Of a DNA stretch of 64,000 nucleotides, positions 26,325 to 36,894 are shown in pieces (position 1 is the stretch's first letter; each line of letters opens with the position of its first letter). Origin of the DNA: Chlamydoabsidia padenii (Eukaryota > Mucoromycota > Mucoromycetes > Mucorales > Cunninghamellaceae); the NCBI GenBank assembly GCA_025330725.1, contig JAIWND010000026.1, positions 124,001 through 188,000 of the forward strand, given 5' to 3'. The translations under genes were made by a program, and so were the position numbers. The notes beneath the pieces were generated by a model that was given only the letters and a program-made list of their open reading frames with translations, had not been told where the DNA came from and made no database searches.

Positions 26325-27845
26325 CTAAGTGTGATGGGGGGATGGTGCAGAAGAGGGTATGGTTATCTTTTTTGCCACATAAGCATACCAGGTCAAAGTG
26401 CTATTAGCATTGACGCATTGAGCCATCACCATTTCCACCCGATGTCGATAATCGTCCAAAGATAATCCCATAGCAGGAGCCAATACATGTGCCATTTCTT
26501 CATATCGATGCAAAGCGACAGCTGTGAATGCTTCACCTAGTTTACCATTCGATGCTCCTAGAGGGAAAAAAATAAAAATAAAAAAGAAAGAGCCGGTTAG
26601 ATGACACTCATCACTTGTTGTTAATAGATCTCCTTACCATACTGTAATTGTTTGACCAGAGTTTGAATCACCTGGAAGCCAAAACTTGGAAGTTGTGCAC
26701 CTAGTTTAGTAGCTCGGTCTGTGTCCCGGTTCAAAGAGCTCATGATGCCTCGAACTAATAAAAGAGAGAGAAGAGGGTTAAGAGTCGATTATGGTGTCCA
26801 TTGGTTATTGTCTACTTACTTGTATCCGTGAATGATTCGATTAATACTGATCCAGTAGGCTGTGATAAATATATATTAGTTTACAGTCTAGAACCATTCA
26901 TTCATTCATTACCTTATGACAGTAGTCCATGATATGAATCAGTCCACCTGGTTTCAATACCCGATGTGCTTCTTCAAAAGTATTTTTCCATCCTTCATGA
27001 TCCATCAAAGCATTTTGTGCCCGTAAAGTCACCACATCAACAGATTCGTCCTTCAGAGGAATACTACCTTTTCCACCTTGAGGTACATTCGCCACCTGAA
27101 ATTGGGCATTATTAAGAAGTGGAAGTCCATCAGGCAATCTATCCAAACTTTTATCGAATCCAATAAAATGACAATCTGGGTATTGGGTGGCCATATCCTA
27201 TTATAACAGAGACAAGTTAGTTTAAATCTTTTTCTTTTTTATTTGACATACATACCAAGAGCCAAGAGCCACGATGACATCCTATTTCTATAATACAAGC
27301 ATTTCGTGTAAATCTTGGTAAAGCCTGTGATAAGACACCTCTGTTTAAATGAATTAGTCAGTTAGTATCCCCGCCCACCCGCCTATCTAAAGTTTATTTT
27401 AAATACTTACGAGCTAAAAAGTAATTTGAGAGCAAAGTGTAACTACAAAAGAAAGAGTCAGTTAGTAGTTGGCATAATATGAAAGGGAAGGTAGGTGGGT
27501 TCTACTTACACCATAATCTGCGTCTTCGGCTTGCCAGTTTTTAGGTAAAAAGAAACTATTGGATTGGATGCCAGCAAAGATAGGAGGTCGAGCGACAGTA
27601 ACGGCAGAATCCTGCTGCTGTACTTTTTGTGCTTGTTGTTTTGCTGAAGGTGATAATGTACTAGATGAAGGTCGAATAAAAGACGACTTTGGTTTGATGG
27701 TGTGAGTGGATGTCGTAGTATTGGTAGATATCGTCGTTTTTCCTGATGATAATGTTGAGGACCCAGAAGCTTTGACAGCTACCGACCGTCTATAAGAAGA
27801 GTGAATGGAAGGCTCTTTGTTGCGTTTGGATTGACTTGAGCCCAT
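26325..27845 (-). CDS. SAM-dependent methyltransferase with N-myristoylation-like start
   Basis: Class I methyltransferase of unknown substrate. Starts MGSSQSKRNK, a plausible N-myristoylation signal plus basic patch, so possibly membrane-tethered. A Ser/Thr-rich disordered region follows. The catalytic domain contains motif I as ACIIEIGCHRGSWLLDMA (usual form VLDVGCGTG.W), then CHFIGFDKS, the acidic/VD motif DESVDVVTLR and VLKPGGLIHIMDY. A helical C-terminal part follows (YEEMAHVLAPAMGLSLDDYR). The arrangement resembles the fungal LaeA/UMTA-like methyltransferase group. About seven exons. The His-Arg in place of Gly-Thr in motif I is unusual but keeps the glycine ladder. A variant promoter element lies 112 bp upstream. 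Confidence 0.8.
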
Positions 27846-27956
27846 ATGATGGAGTCTGGTTGATATTGGTGGGTGAGGATAAGGAAAGAGAAGAGAAAGG
27901 AAAATGATCCCAGCTCGTCCCCTCTTTTTTTTTTTTTCTTTTTTTTTTTGGGATCC

Positions 27957-27971
27957 ATTTCAAATTCCGCC
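27957..27971. promoter_or_regulatory. Promoter element variant (methyltransferase)
   Basis: ATTTCAAATTCCGCC, about 112 bp upstream of the minus-strand start at 27845. Confidence 0.45.
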
Positions 27972-28285
27972 ATTGGGGGTTCCACAAAGACTAAATCTAT
28001 TTTATCAAGGTACACGGATACATATTTCCGGTTTTGATCCCATACAAATCAAATCCTTGTATAAAACTTTTACTACTTTTTTATTTTTCCATGTACAGTA
28101 TTTTATAATAAACGGGAGTAACGTACAAATGGTAGTGTGATGATAAAAGGGAGAGAGAGAGAGTAAAGATGAATAAATGTAAATGTAAGGCAAATAGTCT
28201 AAAACAATGATGATGGAGTTGTAGTATAAAGTCGAATGGGGATGGAGGGGGGATATGATTGTATACCAAAGAGTGGTGAATCGTT

Positions 28286-28835
28286 TTAGATCTATTATTA
28301 TATAAAATAAAAGAATTAGTTTCATCAAAGAGAATGTGTGTGTGATGGTGAACTTACTTCGTCAATATCAAAGTCGAATTCGATTTCATCATCTTCTTCA
28401 CCACCAAAGGTTTCGTTTTCGTTGATCTTGGTAGTATCAGGTAATTCACCATAAGATTTCAGTTGACGAGCTTCTTCGGGTGTATACTTTTGAATCACAT
28501 CGGCCTTATCATCTTGATATTCACGGAGAGATAAAAGAATGATATCACCTTGGTTGATCCATACCTTCTTTCGCATTTTACCACGGATATGTGCTAATCG
28601 TTTGACACCATCAAAACATTGTGCTTCAAGACGACCGTTACCAAGCATTTTAACCACTTGAGCATATTCTATAAAAGGAATACAATTAGTATTCATCATC
28701 ACCTTTTACACTATTCTTATTCCTATTCCGTACCTTGGCCTTCTTCCTTAAAGTCAAGTTCACGCTTGTTGTCTTCGTTTTCGTTCTTTCCTCTTCTTCG
28801 GTTTTTACCACCCTATAACGTAAATTAGTTTCTTT

Positions 28836-28870
<35 letters not shown>

Positions 28871-28987
28871 GCGAACACCACCACCTGTTTCCATCTTGTT
28901 TAACATCGTTTCCGCCATTTCCTAGTAATAGTGTAGACGAATTCGACATTGTGGTTGTTAACATACCTTTCCTTTATTCTTGGGCAT
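28286..28987 (-). CDS. TIF11: Translation initiation factor eIF1A
   Basis: Scanning and start-codon selection factor of the 40S pre-initiation complex. Exon 1 codes MPKNKGK (28987-28967), exon 2 continues [21 protein letters not shown]. Exon 3 has the S1/OB fold: [58 protein letters not shown]. The acidic tail ends DFDIDE. The last exon (28286-28291) supplies only one codon plus stop, ATC TAA, giving ..DIDEI, which fits the conserved DIDDI-type C-terminus. Intron 1 contains a ~27-nt poly-T tract on this strand. Divergent from U11/U12-35K. Confidence 0.95.
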
Positions 28988-29190
28988 GATTAATTATTTG
29001 TAAAACTAAAGAAAAGAAGAAGAAAGTTTGTCCTTGTTTTTTAAAAAAGAAAAAAAAAAAAAAAAAAAAGCTGCGGCGGCAAATCAAAAATTGCCGTAGC
29101 ATATGTGGCTTGGTGCGTTAGTGTGAATTCTTCCCCCTCCCCTTTTCTCGCACCGGAGTTTCTCTTCCCTCTTTCTTCAACAAAAAAAAA
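28988..29190. promoter_or_regulatory. Bidirectional promoter, eIF1A / U11-U12-35K
   Basis: 203 bp. It contains an inverted repeat in 29070-29100 (GCTGCGGCGGCAA, spacer ATCAAAAA, TTGCCGTAGC) adjacent to an A-rich tract. No exact GCGGGATTTGAAA copy, although the repeat has the order GCGGCAAATCAAAA. Confidence 0.5.
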
Positions 29191-30261
29191 ATGTCTTATG
29201 CGAAGGTATATGATCCTCTACAAGCTGGCACCATGGATGGAAACAAAGCACCTGCTATGGCCCATGACCGTGCTATAGTAAGAGCACAAAAAGCGACTTG
29301 TAAGTAATAAAAAAAAGGGGGGGATTTGAAGAGAGGGCATCTTGACTAACTTCAATATAGTTCGACCACCGTCTAGGCATGTTACTTTGACGAATCCTCT
29401 CAAAACGCTCTTTGTTGCAAGACTCAACTTTGACACTATGGAAGGTAAATTGTTACACTTGATAAATATACATCAGGGTAACTAATTTATATTTTGATAG
29501 ACTCGGTCAAGGCATTCTTCGAGGAGTATGGAAAAGTTAACCAAGTGACTTTGATACGCAACTATGGTAAGAAATACTTTGCCAATGTAGAACAACAACC
29601 CAACCAATGTTTATATTAATAACACATCTCTGTTTTTATTTAATATATATAGTGACAGGCTTGTCGGAGGGATATGGATTCGTCACGTTTGAACGAACAT
29701 ATGCCGCTCAAGACGCGTACAAGGATGCTCATCGGCGGGTACTGGACGATCATCGAATCTTGGTAGATTATGAACATGGAAGGACTCTGGAAGGCTGGAT
29801 TCCGCGAAGATTGGGTGGTGGATATGGTGGTAAAAAGGAAAGTGGACAATTACGATTTGGTGGAAGAGACTGTCCATTTCGTACTTTCTCCAAAAGGTAA
29901 AAAAAAAAAAAAAAAAAAAAGGTTGATTAAACTAACTTGAAAAGATTATATCATAAGTATTTACTGATCCATTCATGCTCTTTTTAGTTTGTCACCACCA
30001 AGGCGGAAATATACCCATCAACACAGTTATGATCGACTCTCAAAACATGACATATCATCATCACCATCAAGACGATCTGATCACAAACGGCCATACGTTG
30101 ACACACATAGTCCATCACACTATCATGACAAGGAAGATCGCTCAAGATATCAATCATCATCCTCTGGTACCAGCAAACACTCATATTCATCATCAAGTCA
30201 TTCTCGGCATCAACATCACTCTAGTAGCAACAGGCGTCGAACACCAAGTCGTAGCCATTAA
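29191..30261 (+). CDS. SNRNP35: U11/U12 snRNP 35 kDa protein (minor spliceosome)
   Basis: U1-70K-like protein specific to the U11/U12 di-snRNP, which recognises U12-type introns. Five exons: [19 protein letters not shown], then [17 protein letters not shown]. The RRM has RNP2 TLFVARLNF and RNP1 GYGFVTFE. The family-specific block after the RRM is [19 protein letters not shown] then [19 protein letters not shown], matching human SNRNP35 ([17 protein letters not shown]) rather than U1-70K. The C-terminus is Ser/Arg/His-rich ([21 protein letters not shown]). The N-terminal YDPL.AG..DG motif is also specific to the 35K protein. The stop is at 30259-30261. Its presence implies a working minor spliceosome. 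Confidence 0.95.
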
Positions 30262-30310
30262 CAAACAACTCATGCAACGAAGATCTAGCGGTATTTAAAT
30301 ATACATGAAA

Positions 30311-30323
30311 CGGGATGTGAAAA
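30311..30323. promoter_or_regulatory. Promoter element variant (ENP1)
   Basis: CGGGATGTGAAAA, about 100 bp upstream of the ENP1 ATG. A 5'-UTR intron (GTAAAG at 30335 to TTTTAG at 30405) may lie between. Confidence 0.4.
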
Positions 30324-30418
30324 AAATTTTCCAGGTAAAGCTTTTTTTTTTTTTGTCAAACTGATAATTCATTCTATCCTCTCTTTCTGTCTTTCTCAAT
30401 TTTAGGTCACACATCACC

Positions 30419-32136
30419 ATGGGAAAAGACGCTGCAAAGACCAACAAGAGAGCCTCCCGTCATGATCCTCTCCATGCTCAACTGGCCGACAATCCTGAAC
30501 ACGGCATGCGTAAACCTACTCGACAAAAGTTCATTGATCGCAACAACAAGGAAGAAGAAGTAGAGGTAAAATACCAAAATAGATAATGTAGTTTGTCATT
30601 TGATACAAATTTGCATTCATATCTTGACAGGAATACTTGGATCCCAAATTGTCAAAGAAGATCCTCAAGATCGCTCGCCAACAACAAGAACAGATTGAAC
30701 AAAACCTAGCAGACGAAGAAGAGGCGTAAGTTATGAATAGGATACCTTAATTGACCTTATATACTAACTAGACAACTCTTTTTTTTTTTTTTTGAGGGGG
30801 AATAGACCAAAGAAAAATACTCCTGTTAACAGCAAAAAGAACGTCAACAAATCCTATCCTTTGGGCTTCAATCCTAGTGACGATGAATTAGACGAAACGG
30901 ACATGGTCGACGATTATGAAGAATTGGAAATCGACGAAGAAGACGCCAATGTGTTGGACAAGTTTTTACCTAGTGCACCAAAGGAACGACGTACTCTGGC
31001 CGATTTGATTATGGACAAGATTAACGAGAAGAATGCAGCTGATGAACGCAGGGCCGCTGGTGCTGAAGGTAAAAGACATGACGAATCACAAAAAAAAAAA
31101 AAAAACGAACAACTCACCTATGTTTTGTTTTGTTATATATATAGAAGAAGAAAACAGTCTATCACCAGCAATGAATCCCAAAGTGGTTGAAGTCTATACA
31201 AAGTAGGTGCCCTCGACAATTAACCTGATTCACCTATTTAACATCCCCTCCCTTTTTTTCTCTCTCTCTCTCTCTCTCTGTATATTGATAGGGTTGGTCA
31301 ACTATTAAGTCGGTACAAATCCGGTAAACTACCCAAGGCATTTAAGATCATTCCTTCTTTAAATAACTGGGAAGAAATCCTCTATCTGACTGATCCTGAC
31401 AACTGGTCTCCTCACGCCACATACGAAGCAACGCGAATGTTTGTGTCCAACCTTAAAGCTCAACAAGCACAAAAGTTTTTCTCACTGGTGTTATTGGATC
31501 GCGTCCGTGAAGATATTCAAGAAAACAAGAAACTACACTATCATCTCTTTTTGGCACTAAAGAAGGCTCTCTATAAACCGGCGGCATTCTTCAAAGGTAT
31601 CCTCTTCCCTCTTTGTGAATCTGGCAGCTGCACTTTGAAGGAAGCTTCTATCTTGGGCTCTGTCTTGACGCGCGTGTCCATTCCTGTACTACATTCGTCC
31701 GCAGCTCTTCTTCGTTTGGCGGATATGGATTATACCGGTCCCAATAGTCTCTTCATTCGGATCTTATTGGACAAGAAATATGCTTTACCTTACAAGGTCG
31801 TCGATGCTTTAGTCTCTCACTTTGAACGCTTCCAAAACGATCCTCGGGAAATGCCTGTGTTGTGGCACCAGTCTCTATTGGTATTTACTCAAAGGTAGGG
31901 AACAATCATTATGGATGGGATTATTTATGTATGATCAATCGTATTAACACACACTCTCTCTCTTTCTTTTGACAAGGTATAAACAAGATATGGTCCCTGA
32001 ACAAAAAGAAATATTACTTGGTGTCGTCAAGAACAAATATCATCCTGGTATTGGCCCTGAAATCCGTCGTGAAATTGTCCATTCCACAGCTCGTGATGAA
32101 TTAATGGAAGTGGACGATGTGATGATGATTGATTAG
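30419..32136 (+). CDS. ENP1: Bystin / Enp1, 40S ribosome-assembly factor
   Basis: Nuclear and cytoplasmic pre-40S maturation factor. Starts [19 protein letters not shown]. The N-terminal third is charged ([38 protein letters not shown]). The bystin domain follows: [126 protein letters not shown]. It ends DVMMID. Six or more exons; the last intron is at 31895-31977. Several introns contain long (CT)n or T tracts. Start at 30419 (acaccATGGG context). Confidence 0.95.
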
Positions 32137-34629
32137 GACAATACGCAATCCCTTCCTACCCGATGTATTCATTCTCTCCCTCTTCTTTATTACCATATAG
32201 TCATCCATTATACATATTCCTCCCCTCCACTTCCTCTTTATTATATAACATATGTCATCTCTCTTTATTTACAATTAGTCCTTATATGTTTATCTTATAT
32301 AGGTAGTGTGTATTATATACTTGATATATAGAATAAAATCTTGTTATCCATTGTTATGTTTATTCCATAAAACACATTATTGTATCGGTCAATGTACTGG
32401 TTTGTTTTTGTGATACTTCTCTTGGGAAAGGTTTATTGACTTTTGATCTTTGACATTGTTAGAGCATCTTGGCTCCATTTATGCACATTTAAACCCCCGC
32501 TTCGGTCGCTCTGTCAAATAGATGATTCCCTGTCAGGTTAGTCCATGATTATGACGGATTACATTGCTTCAACCCCATCGATTGCCTGATAATGATTTTT
32601 TTTTTTTTTTTAATTCCAAGATCCTCGTATTATTTTAATATAAAATTGTTCTAGCTTTTATTTCACAAAGTATAAATACCTATCAAGTCTATAGTCTATT
32701 GTTTCTACTGTGGGGGGAGATGGGAGTAAGGGATGTGTTGATAATATGTGCTAAAGTAAATATGTGAGTGGATAGAAGGCGAAGAGTAAAACCAAGAGAA
32801 TAGAGCCAAGTACCAGACCATTACTTTGTTCATTGTCCAATCCATACAAATAGAGAGCGCCGATATAATTATTGTGTTGATCATTGTATTGTACTAGAAG
32901 TCCGTTTCGATCTTTGTTGTTTGCTACTTGATGCCACCAGTAAATAAAGCTTCCCCGCCCTGAGATCTAGTAAAAGAGACATCTTTATCACCAACAAAAT
33001 GTATCTTGTAAATGCAAATATTACATGTATCCAGTTTACATCACTATTATCTTGTCTTCTTACCAATGCTAATTCATTTATTTCGTCGTTTTTGCCACTT
33101 TATTCCTGCCCGTTAAGCATCGATTGCTGCTGCCTTTCCATTCAACATCAAAAGTGCCATTGTGTACCAGCCAAAGAGTCACCCAAGTGAAGGCCAAGAT
33201 ATCAAAAGTGTTGACCTACAATGTTGCTGCTTTACTGATCCACCATCACCAACCTACCCGACTGAAGAGAGGCTTTACCACTGCCGATTTATTCACCATT
33301 GGAGAGCATACCATTAAAAGGATAAAGAGTTATCGTGATCAAGTAGGCAAGAGGAAAAATATTAAGCTCTAGGAGATGTAAGAGTGTGCATATAAAGATA
33401 TTATATGTTTAATTGAGAAGGAAGAAGAAAAGTAAGAAGAGAAAAAAAAAAAAAAGGTCGCCCTCAAACTCCCAACTCACGGCATGACCGTTAGTGGAAA
33501 TAAATTGATTTCATTGGATAATATAAGCGGCATTTAAAACGAGCTGCTCTCTCTTCCTTTTTTTTTCCACTCTTTCTTTTGTCTTTGTCATGAATTTCAA
33601 CTTTCCTGCCAAGTCAGAACTAAACAAAGTTGAATAACTTGGAACGAAGGTAAGCTTAACATATTGTCCTCTTTTATGTATATATAGATAGTTTACTGGA
33701 GAACGTGAATGGATGGATTGATACCATTTTCCTTTTGGTGTTTGACTTGACAGGGTGGGACTAATGTAAATACAACTGTCAGGTAACAAAAAGACCCAAC
33801 CTTTGTTTATAAGGTCAAGGACGGATACACACTCATCCTCCTTTTCCCTTTGGTTTTCCAGTGAACATGTGTACTAGGCACGCTATACAACGACTGATAC
33901 TGACGCACCAGGACATGTACTCGAAATGGACAAGGCAATGGGACTCAGGGGGGGGGATACTCATCAATGTCTACGCCACAACGATCAGCACTTGGACAAC
34001 ATTGGATTCATTATCTCTCTAACGAATGGGATGATCTTTTTTAGATATAGTTAATCATCATCCTCTTTAACACTTGGATTATCTAGAATAGATTGATGTA
34101 TTATAGTAATAAAAACAGGTATTTTGTAAACTCTTTTATAAATGGTTAGAATGAAACGCATTGATCATGAATCATTGTTTGTTTGTTTCGACCCATAGTG
34201 TCGTATGTTTTTTTTTTATGCTACTTACCCTTGTTGTCAAATACAAAAAAAAAAAAGTGAAATCCCTTGTTTTATGCATCTCTGGGAGAGGAAGGAAAAA
34301 AAAAAAAAAAAAGAAGGTTATGTGTACTGGATGATATTCGGTGCAAGTCTCCCTTTTTGCCATGCCTAATTTCTATTTGCCTTTTCTCGGAAAAAAAGGG
34401 GGTATGCATAGGGATGATCACTATTTCATTTCATGAGATAAAAACAAACGCCACAAACAACATTTTTCCAAAGAGACAATATCATCAAGATATAAACAAA
34501 TTGTAGTTCTTTATTAAAGAGATACTTTAATTCATAAAAGGGGTTATCAGTAAAATGGACTATATGTACTATAAGGAGAGACAATGTATAAAAAGGTAGG
34601 CATATAAGATAATAAATGGTCTAATATCA
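32137..34629. other. Gene-poor region with unresolved exons
   Basis: 2.5 kb apart from the tentative exons described separately. It contains the ENP1 3' flank (AATAAAAT near 32331), element variants ATTTAAACCCCCGC (32487-32500) and GCGGCATTTAAAAC (33527-33540), T17 at 32598-32614, and a plus-strand open frame 33124-33372 without recognised domain. After 33590 a start ATGAATTTCAAC and several good splice signals (GTAAGC 33650; TTTCCAG 33861) suggest a small spliced gene ending near 34045, but no frame could be closed with confidence. Confidence 0.4.
32751..33064 (-). CDS. 3' exons of an unrecognised gene with hydrophobic C-terminus (partial model)
   Basis: The last exon 32751-32966 is a multiple of three and open. 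It reads ISGRGSFIYWWHQVANNKD, then RNGLLVQYNDQHNNYIGALY, then NEQSNGLVLGSILLVLLF.. to a TAG. Upstream, GCATTG is followed by GTAAGA (donor at 33063) and the acceptor is TTTTACTAG, giving NDEINELAL-ISGRG in phase 0. The C-terminal hydrophobic stretch after a small-residue site (SNG) looks like a GPI-anchor signal or tail anchor. I could not close the 5' part: candidate exons up to about 33400 change frame. Family not recognised; a decayed gene is possible. Confidence 0.35.
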
Positions 34630-34766
34630 TCAGTGACCATGTAACATAAAGTTAGGAGTTGAATCATGCGAGGGTTGTTGATAGATCAGACCACCAGCAG
34701 ATGATGCATCCAAGTCAGAGAAATGATCGCCGTTCAAATGAGATTGATGTTCACCACGCGATAAGA

Positions 34767-34798
<32 letters not shown>

Positions 34799-35724
34799 TC
34801 AACATGGACACGGATATGGCGCCGCATATTTGATTGTACACTAAATCGACGTCCGCATTCAAAGTAAGGACATATATGTGGTTTTTCGCCAGTATGAGAA
34901 TAAATATGGATACGTAGAGATGATGGTCGAGAGAAGGTCTTTGGACAATGCTGGCAATGATACCGATGGCGTTGTTGTTGCTGATGATTCTGTACTGGAG
35001 AACTGGATTGCCGTTCTTCGTAATGTCGAGGTGTTGGCTTGATGACTGATGTATCCATTGATGAAGATGATGTTGTACTTGGTGATAAAGAGAAGGAGGG
35101 GGGTGGTGATGCCATGTTGTTTACTGGTAGATAACCTGATGTTGTATGGGCGCGGGCTCTTCCTCGGTGTCGTACCCCTGGATGTGTTGCTGCTATTGTT
35201 GTTGACCATATTCTTTTGGGTGCTTCAGGTTGATGTAAGGGATGTGTTGCCATATAGGGTGCTTGCATATAAGAAGTAGATGCCGAATGAGCACGTCGAT
35301 GAGAAGGACGATGTGGATGATGACTTGGATTCATATCGAGAGGAGGATAAATGTGATGCTGTGTATGGTATTTCGGTGATTGATACATCGGTGTTTGGTG
35401 TTCATACTTGTTGACAGGTGGAGGTGTTGGTATCGTTATAACTCGATTCATCATATTCGTAGCACATTGACAATTAGCTGTTGGTAAGTATTCGTGCCAG
35501 GAGTCAAATGTATAAGCATCACTGTGGTTGGTGTATGTCACTGGTGAATTAATTTGTTGTCTAGTCGGCTGGTATACTGGATATCTATGCATAGGTGATT
35601 CTGTCAAAAGAAAAAGGATCAGTATTGCTATTCCAAGCATCTTTTTTATCATCTTACCTTTTATGACTGATACATCATCAAGCATCTGCTTGATAGGAGG
35701 TAAGGATATTTTTGAAGTGGTCAT
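34630..35724 (-). CDS. C2H2 zinc-finger transcription factor with two fingers
   Basis: Starts MTTSKISLPPIKQMLDDVSV. A 57-nt intron (about 35602-35658) separates exon 1 from the rest. The middle is Pro/Ser/His-rich. There are two adjacent C2H2 fingers: CQHCPKTFSRPSSLRIHIYSH and CPYFECGRRFSVQSNMRRH, joined by a TGEKPHI linker. An Asn tract (about 10 N) follows and the protein ends TPNFMLHGH. Two-finger proteins of this kind are common fungal regulators; the target is unknown. The intron is divisible by three and has no stop, so its retention would insert 19 residues including a hydrophobic run. A promoter element variant lies 120 bp upstream. Confidence 0.82.
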
Positions 35725-36811
35725 ATTCAAGTAAAAGGCAAAAGGTTCCAAAATACAATTAGGGGGAGGGAATAAAAAGTGATGACAAAGTGAAAGAAAA
35801 GAGAAAGAACAGAAATTCGGGCCAAGAAATTTAAATAAATACATTTTCAAAACCCGCTCCAACAGTAAGCCCCTTTTATCGGCAAAACATCAAAGATATA
35901 TTTTGATAGTCTGCTTGCATTGTAAATCAATACTATTCTAGTCAAGTGATGCTAGATGATTAAACTTTGATGGAACATGTTTACTATAATCAATATTAAT
36001 TCCTTGTTTTCACTTTTTTTTTTTTCGATCAACACATCTTTGATGCAAACACATAACGAGGCCATAACTTTTATGCCCCTTAATAGAAAGCTACTCTACT
36101 CGGACGATGCATGCTTTCTTTAATCCAAACGATTACATAACAGTAGCGAACAAGCAACATCTCAATCCCTATTTGGGGTAGCACAATCTCAATTTTCAAA
36201 CGCCGCGATTGATGCCGATCTTTTTGTTTCCAAATGCGTTGAAAGCAATCCCCAAGCCATGTAATGGACATTTCATTTTCCTGCAGGGATACAATAGTCT
36301 GACATGAGTCTAATTGTTACAATTTTGCATCTGTCAGTTATCAGGAAATGTATTTAGAGCGTGCTTTTCTTTATGCCCACTTTCCACATTGGCGGGAATT
36401 GAATTTACCCCATGAGAGAACGCAAGTCGCTGGTAACTTTTTATTCATACCATCATAGCTCATCCATCACTGAGAGTTGTACTTTTATTTCTTTTTGTAT
36501 CATAAAAAATTGAAGTTCCAACCTATCAAAAAGGTGTGTAATCTGGAGAATACCATACTTCCATTAATGCAATCAGACCCCATCTCTTTTCTTTTGTTTT
36601 CCTTCACTATAATTAGCATCATGCGACATCCATCGATTTTTTTTTTTTGTTCTGTTTGTTATACTAAATTTCTAAAGGTAATAGCTTTTGAAAGATATAT
36701 CTCTTATAGAAAATGATAGAACTATATCAAACTCAACGAGCCTTTCCCTTCCTCCAGAAATCACATAGTTTGAACACCAGCCAGGCTTGGAAATGATTAC
36801 CGTTAAATCGC

Positions 36812-36813
<2 letters not shown>
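35725..36813. other. Upstream region and spacer
   Basis: About 1.1 kb. Contains TTTTCAAAACCCGC (35844-35857) and GGCGGGAATTGAATTT (36391-36406), both variants of the recurrent element. An ATG at about 36411 lies shortly after the second copy and is followed by CTGGTAAC, but no gene could be assembled. Confidence 0.4.
35844..35857. promoter_or_regulatory. Promoter element variant (two-finger factor)
   Basis: TTTTCAAAACCCGC, 120 bp upstream of the minus-strand start at 35724. Confidence 0.4.

Positions 36814-36855
<42 letters not shown>
36814..36855 (+). repeat. Poly-A tract, about 42 A
   Basis: Longest homopolymer in the window, about 40 bp upstream of the diverged tandem array. It could be a retroposon tail or simple slippage. 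Confidence 0.9.
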
Positions 36856-36857
<2 letters not shown>

Positions 36858-36894
36858 TGCACTCCCCAACATGCACCCCTACCCTCTTTAAAAG

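Noticed and set aside
31596..31612. GGTATCCTCTTCC in ENP1 as a possible U12 donor
   Set aside because: Sequence on both sides is continuous, conserved bystin coding sequence ([11 protein letters not shown]).
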